Shown: positions 15,056-24,974, numbered from the stretch's first letter. The stretch is DNA of 29,020 nt from Bacteroidales bacterium UBA5219 (GCA_002412425.1 DHVB01000083.1:20253-49272); one strand, 5' to 3'. Numbers and translations are program-made. The notes: generated by a model not told the origin, from the letters alone.

Positions 15056-17199
15056 TAGTCTTCGTAAATAACTTCTTCTTCGTTGTTTAATTGTCCAATA
15101 ACTTTAAATTCAGTACGTCTATTTTTTTGTCTTCCTTCGGGATTATCACTTCCATCAGGATTTGAGTTAGGAGCTATCGGGAAGTTTTTACCATAACCTT
15201 TTGCAACCAATCGTTCTGATTCAATGCCTTTGTTAATTAAATAATCAACAACAGATTGTGCCCTAGCTTGTGAAAGCTTCATGTTAAACTCTTCAGTATC
15301 AATAGAGTCCGTATGAGAACTAATCTCTATAATTATATCTGGATACGCTTGCAAAATTTTAAAAATAGTGTTGTCTATAGTTTTTTTAGCTTCTGTAGTA
15401 AGTTCTGATTTTGCAAATTCGTAATAAATATTTTTAACAATAAAAGATTGTTCAGGTAATGTGTTTACAAAAATAGCATCTAAAACTATAGTATCTGATC
15501 TTGTAATGTTTTTTGTTGTGAAAGGTAATTTTTTCTCCTTTTTATTGTAATCTTTTACAGAAATAAAATAATCAAAACCTTGTTCTAAATTAAAAAAGTA
15601 ATATCCTGGTGTTGTAAAATCATTTTTCACAAAAAGCTCTTTACCACTATTTTTATCAATCATAAACAAGCTAACTTGATAGTTGTATAATAGTTCTATA
15701 TCATCACTTCTGTCCAACACATTTAAACTTAAAGCCATTTCTTGTTGATATTCTTTTTCAATAGTTTTGAAAAAAGCAGAGTCTGTAATACCAAAAATTT
15801 TGCCTGTAACTGCAATATTGATATAATCTTTATCAATAAACTCATATACATCGTCGCAGCAGTTTGCGTGTCTTAGAGAATAGCCTCCATCTCTGTTTGA
15901 TGTAAAAAAACCTCTTTGTCTATTGCTTTCTAAAATAAAATACAAATCATCAAAACTTGAGTTTATAGGCTGTCTAAGATTTAATGCGTTTTCAAAATTT
16001 TTACCATCGCCAAAAGCTTTGAATATATCTAGACCTCCCATTCCAGGGTGTCCATCTGAACTAAAATATAAAGTTTTAGTTTCAATATTATAATAAGGTG
16101 TAAGTTCATTGGCAGGAGTGTTAATTCTCTTTCCACAATTTTTGGGTTCTTTCCACTCCTTACGTTTTGAATCATAATACGTAAACCATATATCTAATCC
16201 GCCTCGTCCATTTTCTCTGTCAGAAACAAAATAAAGAACATCTGTATTTAGTCTTGAAACACCAACAGTTGGCATTGTGTTAGTACTGCCGGGTAGGTTA
16301 ATTGTTTCGGGAAGTTCTTGAGGATCTTGCCATACATTATCTTCATAATTTGAAACAAAAATTTTACAAACAACTTTATTATTAAAATCTTTAGCACATC
16401 TTGTAAAATAAAATCTTTTTTTATCTGCAGAAAAAGCACCATTGCCAGTGTTTACGTTAGAACCATTAATTGTTTCATCAAACTCTCCAAGATTTTTCCA
16501 ATCTTCACCATCTCTTTTAGCGATATAAAACTTTCTAACTGGTAGTTCATCTTTATTTGGGTCATAATATTTTACTTCCTCTTCAGCTAATGACCCCCAA
16601 ATTAGTTTATTATCTTCGAATGGAATAGGAGAAAAATCAATATGAGGCTTGTTTATTTCTTTATCCAAAAGTTTTACAATAGTATTGTTAGGCTTATTTT
16701 GCCAAAGTTCAGTTGAGTCAATTCCTTTTAAATGGTTTCTAGAAATTTTAATTTCTTCTGTTAAGTCTTTATTCTTTTTTGCTTGATTAATAAAACTATT
16801 AAACTGCTTTTTTGCTTCATCATATTCGCCTAGAGTTTTAAGGCATTCTGCATAGTAAAATAAAGCTTTAAGGTTTTTTTTGGGGTCTAATTTATAAGAG
16901 TCAAATAAATATTTTTGAGCTTCGCGATAATTTTTTTCTTTTAAATATAATTCTCCTAATGCAGCTTGGACTTTTGGTCTGCCAGGGTTTAGCTCTTCAT
17001 AAGTTTTATAATAATCGATTGCAGAAAAAATATCTCCTTCTTTTTGTGCTGTTTTTGCTAGTTTTAAGATTTGTCCTGGTCTATATGTTATCGATATTTC
17101 ATTTTGATTATTTTTTTGAGCAAAAACTAAATTCAAAGTGAATAATAAAAAGCAAAAAACTATAAAATATCTCAACATCTTTATCTTGTTTAAATTCAT
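15052..17199 (-). CDS. OmpA-family envelope protein with TPR and PD40 beta-propeller (PorE-like)
   Basis: This 715-residue protein has a signal peptide (about 1-28, MLRYFIVFCF... ending VFAQ). TPR repeats follow (about 40-165), then a PD40/WD40-like propeller (about 180-440) with SADKKRFYFTR, YFVSDRENGRGG and YFSSDGHPGMGG. Next is a carboxypeptidase-regulatory-like segment (about 460-580) and an OmpA peptidoglycan-binding domain (about 600-705) with HTDS and the NRRTEF arginine. This order matches the T9SS component PorE, which ties the secretion machinery to peptidoglycan, but PorE is a lipoprotein while this one has no lipobox cysteine. It starts three bases after porP, so the two are one operon. 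An in-frame ATG seven codons downstream is an alternative start. Such proteins often accompany PorP/SprF and type B cargo. Confidence 0.92.
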   Translation of the reverse strand: MNLNKIKMLRYFIVFCFLLFTLNLVFAQKNNQNEISITYRPGQILKLAKTAQKEGDIFSAIDYYKTYEELNPGRPKVQAALGELYLKEKNYREAQKYLFDSYKLDPKKNLKALFYYAECLKTLGEYDEAKKQFNSFINQAKKNKDLTEEIKISRNHLKGIDSTELWQNKPNNTIVKLLDKEINKPHIDFSPIPFEDNKLIWGSLAEEEVKYYDPNKDELPVRKFYIAKRDGEDWKNLGEFDETINGSNVNTGNGAFSADKKRFYFTRCAKDFNNKVVCKIFVSNYEDNVWQDPQELPETINLPGSTNTMPTVGVSRLNTDVLYFVSDRENGRGGLDIWFTYYDSKRKEWKEPKNCGKRINTPANELTPYYNIETKTLYFSSDGHPGMGGLDIFKAFGDGKNFENALNLRQPINSSFDDLYFILESNRQRGFFTSNRDGGYSLRHANCCDDVYEFIDKDYINIAVTGKIFGITDSAFFKTIEKEYQQEMALSLNVLDRSDDIELLYNYQVSLFMIDKNSGKELFVKNDFTTPGYYFFNLEQGFDYFISVKDYNKKEKKLPFTTKNITRSDTIVLDAIFVNTLPEQSFIVKNIYYEFAKSELTTEAKKTIDNTIFKILQAYPDIIIEISSHTDSIDTEEFNMKLSQARAQSVVDYLINKGIESERLVAKGYGKNFPIAPNSNPDGSDNPEGRQKNRRTEFKVIGQLNNEEEVIYEDY

Positions 17200-17202
17200 T
17201 TT

Positions 17203-18225
17203 TTAATATCTATCACATGGTATTGTAACGCTTTTAACTTTTTGTGTTAGATGCTTATAAATAATCGAAATTTCAAAAGCTCCTCTGTTTTTTGTTGCAG
17301 CTTTAAGAGCAGAAATATTCACATCATAGCTAAATCCTAGGTCAAATCCGTAAATACCTAAACCAGCTGTGAAAATTATTGCGTCAGCATTATTAAGAGA
17401 ATTTCTTTCATAAATACCTGCAAAAATATTGCTAATTTGTTTATGAGGCTTTAATTTAAAATTTGCAATTCCACCTAAAACAAAGTCGTTAGTTTTTTTG
17501 TGAAGCATTACTAAAATATTTGGAACAATATCAATATTGTCTTTTATTGGCAAAGTTACTCCAGAATTAAGAGCAACTCGCATAGGAAGTTTGTTATCTG
17601 TATTTACAAATGTTTCTTTAGGGTTGTTTACATGAAAAAATGATAATCCAAAATGTGGAGTTAAATTTTTGATGGTAACTTTATATTTTATTCCTAAATT
17701 TATATCTAAATATTGTATGTTTTCTACTGTTTGTGTAATGTTGTTTGGTAAATTGGAGTCGAAAAGACCAGTATTATCATTAAATTGTGAAGGCAGACTT
17801 AATCCGTTTAAAGTAAAATTTTTTGTAACAAATCCGATTTGAGCGCCAAATGATAAAACATTAGTTTCGTTTAATGAAAGTATATAACTTCCGTTAACAA
17901 AAATTTTATTTACTAATAAATTACTTGAGCCTGAATGGTCGTTTATAAAAAATGCACCAAGACCAAAATTTTTGCCTTTTTTTGTGTGCATTGACTTGTC
18001 AAATCCAACAGAAATAGTGCGATAAGGAGTGCCAATTGCAGCCCATTGTGTTCTATAATTGTTGGTAAATCGCCAATTTTCATCAAAAAAACCAGTCTCC
18101 GCAGGATTTAGTGAGAGTGGAGAAGCAGTAAATTGGCTAAAATGTATGTCTTGACAATATGCTTTTGTGCAAAAATAGCCAAAAATTAAAGTTACTGTTG
18201 ATATAATAATAAAAATCTTTTTCAA
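17203..18225 (-). CDS. Type IX secretion system membrane protein, PorP/SprF family
   Basis: This 340-residue protein has a signal peptide (about 1-24, ending KAYCQ), then the family opening QDIHFSQF...LNPAETG, a series of amphipathic beta strands typical of an outer-membrane barrel, and the ending KSVTIPCDRY, a characteristic PorP/SprF tail. Established work links PorP/SprF proteins to T9SS cargo with type B C-terminal domains; such a cargo lies divergently at 18408. The start must be TTG (18223-18225): an in-frame TGA lies three codons upstream and no ATG precedes the signal peptide. It leads an operon with the OmpA-family gene. A good promoter (18256-18285) stands upstream. Confidence 0.92.
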   Translation of the reverse strand: MKKIFIIISTVTLIFGYFCTKAYCQDIHFSQFTASPLSLNPAETGFFDENWRFTNNYRTQWAAIGTPYRTISVGFDKSMHTKKGKNFGLGAFFINDHSGSSNLLVNKIFVNGSYILSLNETNVLSFGAQIGFVTKNFTLNGLSLPSQFNDNTGLFDSNLPNNITQTVENIQYLDINLGIKYKVTIKNLTPHFGLSFFHVNNPKETFVNTDNKLPMRVALNSGVTLPIKDNIDIVPNILVMLHKKTNDFVLGGIANFKLKPHKQISNIFAGIYERNSLNNADAIIFTAGLGIYGFDLGFSYDVNISALKAATKNRGAFEISIIYKHLTQKVKSVTIPCDRY

Positions 18226-18255
18226 TGCCGTTCAACTTTTTATAATTATGATTTT

Positions 18256-18285
18256 CAAAAATAATAATTTTGTTTTAAAAACAAA
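18256..18285 (-). promoter_or_regulatory. Promoter of the porP-ompA operon
   Basis: On the minus strand, TTTG (18282-18285) and TATTTTTG (18256-18263) match the Bacteroidota -33 and -7 consensus with an 18-base spacer. The box ends 30 bases before the TTG start of the PorP/SprF gene. Confidence 0.6.
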
Positions 18286-18362
18286 CTTTTTTATGATTTT
18301 TTTTTATAAAAAAATATTTAATAAAATTTCGGGAAATTATGCTAGAATAATTAAAATTATAT

Positions 18363-18370
18363 TATTTTTG
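18363..18370 (+). promoter_or_regulatory. Candidate -7 box of the PKD-repeat type B cargo gene
   Basis: TATTTTTG matches TAnnTTTG. It is divergent from the porP promoter within the same 182-base gap. It favours ATG 18408 over ATG 18378 as the start, because transcription would begin at about 18377. Confidence 0.45.
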
Positions 18371-18407
18371 TTAATTAATGTTTTGTTTTACTAAAGCATT
18401 GCTTAAA

Positions 18408-21400
18408 ATGAAAAGAATTTTTATTTTATTTTTGTTAATTTTCAGTGTTACGAGATTGTTTTCGCAACCTACAGCTGATTTTACTTCTAGTGGGAATAAT
18501 TTATGTGCGCCAGCAATTATAACCTTTACTAATACAAGTACTGGATGTTCGGGTACACCTACCTTTTATTGGACATCAGGAACAAGCGATGTGTCTTCTC
18601 TTGAAAATCCTACATTTTCTTATACAGTAGGAGGAACTTATACGGTTAGTCTTAAAATTACCTGTGATGGATTTGAAGACACAAAAACTATGACCATTGT
18701 AGTTTATGATCCACCTGAGGCAAACTTTAGCAATGTAGTGCAGAAAGGATGTGTTCCATTTGATGTGAATTTTATAGACATGTCTTTAACAGGTGATACC
18801 GCAATAAATTCATGGGTTTGGCATTTTGGAGATGGAACAAGTTCTACAGAGCAACATCCTTCACATACTTATGCTTCAAGTGGTAGTTTTAATGTAACTT
18901 TATTTGTAAAAGATGAAAATAATTGCTCTTCACAGGTTACTCATAATAATTTAATAAGGGTTGCTAATTTGCCTACAGTTAGTTTTGTGGCTGATAATCC
19001 AACTTTGTGTACCTCACCTCATACGGTTAATTTTAGCTCGTCTGTTACTACCTCGTTTGGTTTAACAGCAACCTATTTATGGAATTTCGGAGATGGCGGT
19101 ACAAGCATAGAAAATAATCCTAGCCATACATATACTTCAGGAATTTATGATGTGAGTTTAACAGTAACTGATGAATATGGCTGTGAAAATACATTTTCTA
19201 AACCTGAATATGTGAGAATAGAACCAGCAGTCCCCCAGTATTCGGTTTTAGAGGGCGATACAGTATGTAAAGGAATGCAAACACATTTTTTAAACGAAAC
19301 AGGCTATTCGTGTCGCTGGGATTTTGGAGACGGAGGTACAAGTATGCAAAATACTCCAATACATATTTATCAGCAAACAGGAAATGTTAATGTAACTTTT
19401 ACTGTTGACCCAGGTGGACAATGTGAGGCTTCAACGGAATTTACTCTTTTTGTAGAAACTATTACTGCATCTTTCACAACTAACCCAACAAACTTATATT
19501 CATGCTCAATACCCTTTGAGGTAGAATTTACAAATACTTCATCAGCAAATGCTACAAGTTTTTATTATGTGTTTCAAGATGGAACTTCATCAATTCAGCC
19601 AAATCCTTCGCACACTTATTCATCAGGAGGAATATTTCAGCCAACTTTAACAGTAACAAGTAATGCGGGCTGTGTACATACATTTATGGGACCTATAATA
19701 AATATTTCACCCGCAGATGCTAGCTTTACAGCCGATGAGGTTGAAGGTTGCGAACCATTAACTATTACCTTTACATATTCAGGAGATCCAGAGGCTATTA
19801 CTAATTTTAACTGGAATTTTGGAAATGGAAACACAAACTCAGATGGTTCTGCTATAGAATCTTCGGTTTATAATGCAGGAGAATATACAGTTGTATTAAC
19901 AGTTACAGATGGACAAGGTTGCACTGGAGAATCAAGTCTTGAACTAAATATAGGAGCTGTGTATGAACCAAACATAAATGTTTTTGATAATGATCCTGAC
20001 CACACACCTTTGTTAAGCCATAATATTTGTGCACAAGATACTGTCTCGTTATGGGTGTTGGAATGGGATAATGAGGACTATGAATTTACTTGGTGGATAG
20101 ACTCCACATCAAATAAAGATGTGTCAAATGAATACACTGATCATGCTTTTGACCAAGATACAGGTTGGGTTCACTTGCACATGATAACTTTGTATAATGG
20201 CTGTAGAGATACAATTTATTGGGATAGCCTGTATATAAGTGGACCTATTATTGATGGTATATCTAAATCTTATGATTGTAATAATCCTAGAAATTATGAA
20301 TTTACTTTAAATGAAACTATAGCTGATACTTGGGATTGGAAAATATATTATATTCATGAAGGTACAATGACAATTGTGGAAGAGACTCTGAGCTCAACAG
20401 ATCATAATTATTCATATATTTTTCCACCAAGTCCAGATTCATTTTGGGTTAAGGTAACAGCACATAGCGATACAACTAGTTGCGAATATGTGGACTCAAT
20501 ACAAATTAAAATAGCAACACCGAGTGCAAGTTTTTCTATACCCGTATATAATAATTGTACAGGAGTTGACATATCTTTTGATGCTTCTGCTTCTCAAGAT
20601 GCAAGCGAATACTATTGGGATTTTGGAGATGGAAATAATTCAGGTTGGTTAAGTGAACCTATATTTATATATCAATATATGACTGTCGGTGTGTTTGATG
20701 TAGTGTTAACTGTTCGTGATGAAAACGGTTGTGAAGATACTGATACTCACCCTATACATATTATTGGTCCGGAAATACATACAACTATCAGCGAAACATA
20801 TGGTTGCGACCAATTATTAGTGAGTTTTTCAGACTTTTCTACAGCTAGTGAACCAATAGTAAGTGTTGAATGGAATTTTGGAGATGGCTCCACAATGATA
20901 GGCACAGATGTAACACATTTATACTCAACACCAGGCGTTTATTCTGTAACTGTGAATGTAACAACTTTATCAAATTGTGGTTTAGGGATTACTTATCAGG
21001 ATACAATTGTTGTCGAATCTGTTGACGCTAGTTTTAATGCTCTGCCAGTTGTTGCTTGTGTTAATCAAGATATTAGTTTTCAAGCTTTAGAAAATAATAT
21101 AAGTTATATATATACATGGAATTTTGGAGATACAAATCCTGCAATTTCTGGACATAGCCCTTCTATAAATTATTCATACGAAAATGGTGGATATTATGAC
21201 GTTCATTTAAAAGTAGAAAATGGAAGGGGGTGCGAAGATGAGCTTTTGTTAGAGGGCTTTATAAAAATAGAGCAGGCATTTGCTAACTTTAGTTTAACTG
21301 AAGATCATTTTTCATGTTATCCAGCTACGCCAATAATAATTCAAAATTCTAGTGTTTTGCCAGCCGATACAGAATTATATTATCAATGGATTTTAGGCAG

Positions 21401-22805
21401 TGATAATGATACAATTACTGTTGAAGAACCGACATATGTATATACTGTGCCTGGGAACTTTGATATTGTTTTAAATTTGTCAACGCCAGCAGGATGCACC
21501 GACACACATTCTTTACCATTAATTATTGAAGGTCCATATGCACAAATGAATATTAGTGATACCATAGCTTGTGTTGGACAAGAAATAGAATTTAGCCTTA
21601 CAGAACAAGAAAATGTTGAAACTATACAATGGGTTGTCGGAGGGGGAGATTCTTATACTGTAGAATCATTCACTCATTCGTATTCAATGGTGCCACCAAG
21701 CGGTTATTATACAGTTAATTTAGTGATAAAATCAGGAGATTGTCAACCACCTCCGTTTGTGCAAAATATTTATATTTTTGATGTTACTGCAGATTTTAGT
21801 ATTACAGATACAGAAAATAATGAAATACTAGGTGGGCTTTGTTCTCCATTTGAGGCAATGCTAGTAAGTAACTCTATAAATGACGATTTTAGATATTGGT
21901 TTGTTGACAACCATCCAATAGGATCCGGTTTAAGTACTGAAACTCATAATTTTGTAAATAATCAAAGTTATGATACAAGTGGAGAAATAACTTTAATTGT
22001 TGAAGATATTCACGGTTGCCTTGATACTATTAAAAAGAGCATTGATGTTTATGCCTTGCCTGTAATTGAAATAACTCAAGATACTATTATTTGTAAAGGT
22101 GATGAAATCAAGTTATATTCTGCAGGAGGTGTAAGTTACTTGTGGTCTCCAGATGTCAATATTTCTGATGTTAATTCTCAATCGCCAAGTGTAAAACCAG
22201 AAGAGGATATTATATATTATTTAGAAGTTAGAAACTCGCATGATTGTCTTAGTATAGATTCTGTGAGTATATTAGTAATACAGGATTTTTTAGTAAACTT
22301 TACACCTGTTTATGATTCTATTATTATTGGAGATACTACACGAATTATTTTAGAAGCTACTCAAGACAGTTTAATTTATACTTGGACACCTAGTACAAAT
22401 ATTTCATGTACAAATTGTCCAGAACCTGAATTTTATCCACTCGAAGATACAAGATACAGACTTGTAGTAGAAGATAGTACAGGGTGTTTCAAGTATCATT
22501 ATTTGCTCGATATTTTTGTAATTGAGGAATATACATTAGATGTACCAGGAGCGTTTACGCCTGGTTCTGGGGATAAAAATGCTGTAATTTATGCTAGAGG
22601 CTTTGGAATTAAAAAATTATTGCAGTTTAGAATTTATAACCGTTGGGGAGAAGAAGTTTTTTATACTGACGATATAAACCAAGGCTGGAACGGATATTAT
22701 AAAGGAAAGTTACAAAGTATAGATAATTATTCCTATTTTATTGAAGCAGAAATGTTTAATGGAAGTATTCAAACTAAAAAAGGACATATAATGTTGATTA
22801 GATAA
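18408..22805 (+). CDS. Giant PKD-repeat surface protein with gliding-motility-type (type B) C-terminal domain
   Basis: This 1465-residue protein begins with a signal peptide (MKRIFILFLLIFSVTRLFSQ). About ten PKD domains follow, most marked by W-[HND]-FGDG and a downstream HTY/IY (first clear ones near residues 138 and 225), separated by Cys-containing segments. Two Ig-like segments (about 1220-1375) lead to a C-terminal domain (about 1381-1465: GAFTPGSGDKN, then FRIYNRWGEEVFYT and WNGYYKG) of the gliding-motility-associated type B kind. It should be exported by T9SS and held at the surface as an adhesin or filament. Start choice: ATG 18378 would add ten residues, but the signal peptide and the -7 box at 18363-18370 point to 18408. 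It lies head to head with the porP-ompA operon, its probable export partners. No enzymatic domain is seen. Confidence 0.93.
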   Translation: MKRIFILFLLIFSVTRLFSQPTADFTSSGNNLCAPAIITFTNTSTGCSGTPTFYWTSGTSDVSSLENPTFSYTVGGTYTVSLKITCDGFEDTKTMTIVVYDPPEANFSNVVQKGCVPFDVNFIDMSLTGDTAINSWVWHFGDGTSSTEQHPSHTYASSGSFNVTLFVKDENNCSSQVTHNNLIRVANLPTVSFVADNPTLCTSPHTVNFSSSVTTSFGLTATYLWNFGDGGTSIENNPSHTYTSGIYDVSLTVTDEYGCENTFSKPEYVRIEPAVPQYSVLEGDTVCKGMQTHFLNETGYSCRWDFGDGGTSMQNTPIHIYQQTGNVNVTFTVDPGGQCEASTEFTLFVETITASFTTNPTNLYSCSIPFEVEFTNTSSANATSFYYVFQDGTSSIQPNPSHTYSSGGIFQPTLTVTSNAGCVHTFMGPIINISPADASFTADEVEGCEPLTITFTYSGDPEAITNFNWNFGNGNTNSDGSAIESSVYNAGEYTVVLTVTDGQGCTGESSLELNIGAVYEPNINVFDNDPDHTPLLSHNICAQDTVSLWVLEWDNEDYEFTWWIDSTSNKDVSNEYTDHAFDQDTGWVHLHMITLYNGCRDTIYWDSLYISGPIIDGISKSYDCNNPRNYEFTLNETIADTWDWKIYYIHEGTMTIVEETLSSTDHNYSYIFPPSPDSFWVKVTAHSDTTSCEYVDSIQIKIATPSASFSIPVYNNCTGVDISFDASASQDASEYYWDFGDGNNSGWLSEPIFIYQYMTVGVFDVVLTVRDENGCEDTDTHPIHIIGPEIHTTISETYGCDQLLVSFSDFSTASEPIVSVEWNFGDGSTMIGTDVTHLYSTPGVYSVTVNVTTLSNCGLGITYQDTIVVESVDASFNALPVVACVNQDISFQALENNISYIYTWNFGDTNPAISGHSPSINYSYENGGYYDVHLKVENGRGCEDELLLEGFIKIEQAFANFSLTEDHFSCYPATPIIIQNSSVLPADTELYYQWILGSDNDTITVEEPTYVYTVPGNFDIVLNLSTPAGCTDTHSLPLIIEGPYAQMNISDTIACVGQEIEFSLTEQENVETIQWVVGGGDSYTVESFTHSYSMVPPSGYYTVNLVIKSGDCQPPPFVQNIYIFDVTADFSITDTENNEILGGLCSPFEAMLVSNSINDDFRYWFVDNHPIGSGLSTETHNFVNNQSYDTSGEITLIVEDIHGCLDTIKKSIDVYALPVIEITQDTIICKGDEIKLYSAGGVSYLWSPDVNISDVNSQSPSVKPEEDIIYYLEVRNSHDCLSIDSVSILVIQDFLVNFTPVYDSIIIGDTTRIILEATQDSLIYTWTPSTNISCTNCPEPEFYPLEDTRYRLVVEDSTGCFKYHYLLDIFVIEEYTLDVPGAFTPGSGDKNAVIYARGFGIKKLLQFRIYNRWGEEVFYTDDINQGWNGYYKGKLQSIDNYSYFIEAEMFNGSIQTKKGHIMLIR

Positions 22806-22868
22806 GAAACTTGTTTTAAATTCTAAATTCTCAATTCAAAAAAACTTTTTATTTCCCATATTTTTTCC

Positions 22869-22876
22869 CAACTTTG
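22869..22876 (+). promoter_or_regulatory. Candidate -7 box of the hldD-meaB-prdX operon
   Basis: CAACTTTG differs from TAnnTTTG at one position and lies 16 bases before the ATG at 22893. It is followed by GCA, as in many Bacteroidota promoters. No clear -33 box is seen. Confidence 0.35.
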
Positions 22877-22892
22877 CAGAAAATACAATTAT

Positions 22893-23855
22893 ATGATAAT
22901 TATTACAGGTGCTGCAGGATTTATCGCTAGCTGTTTAGTTACAGAACTTAATAACCGTGGTTATAAAGACCTTGTATTAGTTGATGATTTTAGTAAAAGT
23001 GAAAAGAAAAATAACTATTCAGATAAAACTTTTACAAAACTTATCGATAGAAACGAATTTGATTATTGGTTGGATAGAAATCACAAACTTGTTCAATTAA
23101 TTTTTCATATTGGTGCAAGAACAGATACTACCGAATTTAACTTTGAAATACTTGAAAAATTAAATTTAGAATACTCAAAACTTATTTGGCGAAAATCTTA
23201 TGAATATGGTTTGCCATTAATTTATGCATCTTCGGCAGCAACTTATGGAGCCGGAGAATTCGGTTTTGATGACAATACTTCTCCAGAATTACTTAAACCA
23301 CTAAACCCTTATGGAATTTCTAAAAATGAATTTGATAAATGGGCTTTGAATAATGAGAAAAAACCATATTTCTGGGCTGGATTTAAGTTTTTTAATGTTT
23401 ATGGTCCAAACGAATATCATAAAGGTAGAATGGCATCTGTTGTCTATCATGCCTACAATCAAATTAAAGAAACAAAAAAATTAAAACTTTTTAAATCTCA
23501 TAATCCAAAGTTTGAAGATGGAATGCAATTGCGAGATTTTATTTACGTAAAAGATGTTTGCTCTGTTTTAATTCATTTTATGGAGACTCGCAAAAATTCA
23601 GGAATATATAATCTTGGAACTGGAAAGGCAAGAAGTTTCTTAGATTTAGGTAAAGCTTGTTTCAATGCACTAAGTATAGAACCAAATATCGAGTTTGTTG
23701 ATATTCCTTTGGATATAAGAGATAAATATCAATATTTTACGCAAGCAAATGTTGAAAAATTGCGTTCAGTAGGTTATGATAAACCATTTTATAGCATAGA
23801 AGAGGGAGTTAATGATTATATTTCTAATTATTTAAAAGAAGAAAAATATTTTTAA
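22893..23855 (+). CDS. hldD: ADP-L-glycero-D-manno-heptose 6-epimerase
   Basis: This 320-residue protein is HldD (RfaD), an extended short-chain dehydrogenase that epimerises C6 of ADP-heptose to make the heptose of the LPS inner core. It shows the nucleotide-binding turn GAAGFIA (6-12), the SSAATYG strand, Y140 and K144 (PYGISK) at the same positions as the catalytic pair in E. coli, and FFNVYGPNEYHKGRMASV, LFKS, QLRDFIYVKDV and YNLGTGKARSF, all characteristic of HldD. The third glycine of GxxGxxG is Ala (FIAS rather than FIGS), a mild departure. It leads a tight operon with meaB (three-base gap). The O-antigen ligase-like genes about 9 kb away fit an LPS context. Confidence 0.92.
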   Translation: MIIITGAAGFIASCLVTELNNRGYKDLVLVDDFSKSEKKNNYSDKTFTKLIDRNEFDYWLDRNHKLVQLIFHIGARTDTTEFNFEILEKLNLEYSKLIWRKSYEYGLPLIYASSAATYGAGEFGFDDNTSPELLKPLNPYGISKNEFDKWALNNEKKPYFWAGFKFFNVYGPNEYHKGRMASVVYHAYNQIKETKKLKLFKSHNPKFEDGMQLRDFIYVKDVCSVLIHFMETRKNSGIYNLGTGKARSFLDLGKACFNALSIEPNIEFVDIPLDIRDKYQYFTQANVEKLRSVGYDKPFYSIEEGVNDYISNYLKEEKYF

Positions 23856-23858
23856 GAA

Positions 23859-24974
23859 ATGAGCAATAAAAAAAAATATATAGGCGAAGTAGAAGAGGCT
23901 AAAGCAGATAATTCTGCTTTGAAAGTAAATCAAGGAATAGAGCAACCACCTCAAGTAAATCCTAATTTTAGAAAATTTAAAAGAATAAAAAAAGATTTAA
24001 CAGTTTCTGATTATGTTGAAGGAATTGTTGCAGGTGATGTAAATATTTTAAGTCAAGCTATTACTTTAGTCGAAAGTCGTTTAGCCAAACATCAAGAAAT
24101 TGCTCAAGAAATTATTAAAGAATGCTTGCATTTAGATAAAAAATCTATTCGAATTGGAATTACTGGAGTTCCTGGAGCAGGGAAAAGCACTTTTATTGAA
24201 GCTTTGGGAATGGAAATTGTAAATCGAGGACATAAATTAGCAGTTTTAGCAGTTGACCCAAGTAGTGAGCGTAGTGGTGGAAGTATTTTAGGCGATAAAA
24301 CACGAATGGAGGAATTGTCGGCTCAGAAAAATGCTTTTATTCGTCCATCGCCTTCGGCAGGTTCTCTTGGTGGAGTAGCTCGTAAGACACGTGAAACAAT
24401 TGTGCTTTGCGAAGCAGCAGGGTATGATACAATTTTTATTGAAACAGTTGGTGTTGGACAATCCGAAACTGCTGTGCATAGCATGGTAGATTTCTTTTTA
24501 TTGCTAATGTTATCTGGAGCTGGTGACGAATTGCAAGGAATAAAACGAGGAATTATGGAAATGGCTGATGCTATTGCAATAACAAAAGCTGACGGTAATA
24601 ATGTGCAAAAAGCAAAACTAGCACGAGTTCAATATCAAAATGCTTTGCATTTATTTCCACAAACTGAAGCAAAATGGGAACCAAAAGTTCTGACTTGTTC
24701 ATCAATTGAGAAAAAAGGAATAAGTGAAATTTGGGAAACAATAAAGGAATATGAAACTCATACAAGAAATAATGGGTATTTCGAGAATAATCGCTTAAAA
24801 CAATCTAAATATTGGTTGTTCGAAGCAATAAATTCAGCTTTGAAAGAAAGATTTTATGACGATAAATTAGTGAAAACCGAATTGAGAAAATTAGAAGTTA
24901 AAATCGAAAAAAATGAAATAAGTAGTTTTGTAGCTGCTACCCAATTGTTAGATATTTATTTTCAAAAGAAATGA
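23859..24974 (+). CDS. meaB: MeaB/ArgK-type GTPase, methylmalonyl-CoA mutase chaperone
   Basis: This 371-residue G3E-family GTPase has Walker A GVPGAGKS (103-110), LAVDPSSERSGGSILGDKTRM (switch region), RPSPSAGSLGGVARKT, the Walker B area FIETVGVGQSE and the guanine-specificity motif ITKADG. These are the hallmarks of MeaB/ArgK, which loads and protects adenosylcobalamin in methylmalonyl-CoA mutase. The first 50 residues form a variable extension common in this family. No mutase gene is in the window. It follows hldD by three bases and overlaps the next gene by ATGA (24971-24974), so it is translated as part of one operon, although the three functions have no evident link. Confidence 0.93.
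   Translation: MSNKKKYIGEVEEAKADNSALKVNQGIEQPPQVNPNFRKFKRIKKDLTVSDYVEGIVAGDVNILSQAITLVESRLAKHQEIAQEIIKECLHLDKKSIRIGITGVPGAGKSTFIEALGMEIVNRGHKLAVLAVDPSSERSGGSILGDKTRMEELSAQKNAFIRPSPSAGSLGGVARKTRETIVLCEAAGYDTIFIETVGVGQSETAVHSMVDFFLLLMLSGAGDELQGIKRGIMEMADAIAITKADGNNVQKAKLARVQYQNALHLFPQTEAKWEPKVLTCSSIEKKGISEIWETIKEYETHTRNNGYFENNRLKQSKYWLFEAINSALKERFYDDKLVKTELRKLEVKIEKNEISSFVAATQLLDIYFQKK

Noticed and set aside
18378..18407. Ten-residue N-terminal extension of the PKD protein (ATG 18378)
   Set aside because: It would place charged and polar residues before a complete signal peptide and start almost at the predicted transcription start. ATG 18408 fits better.
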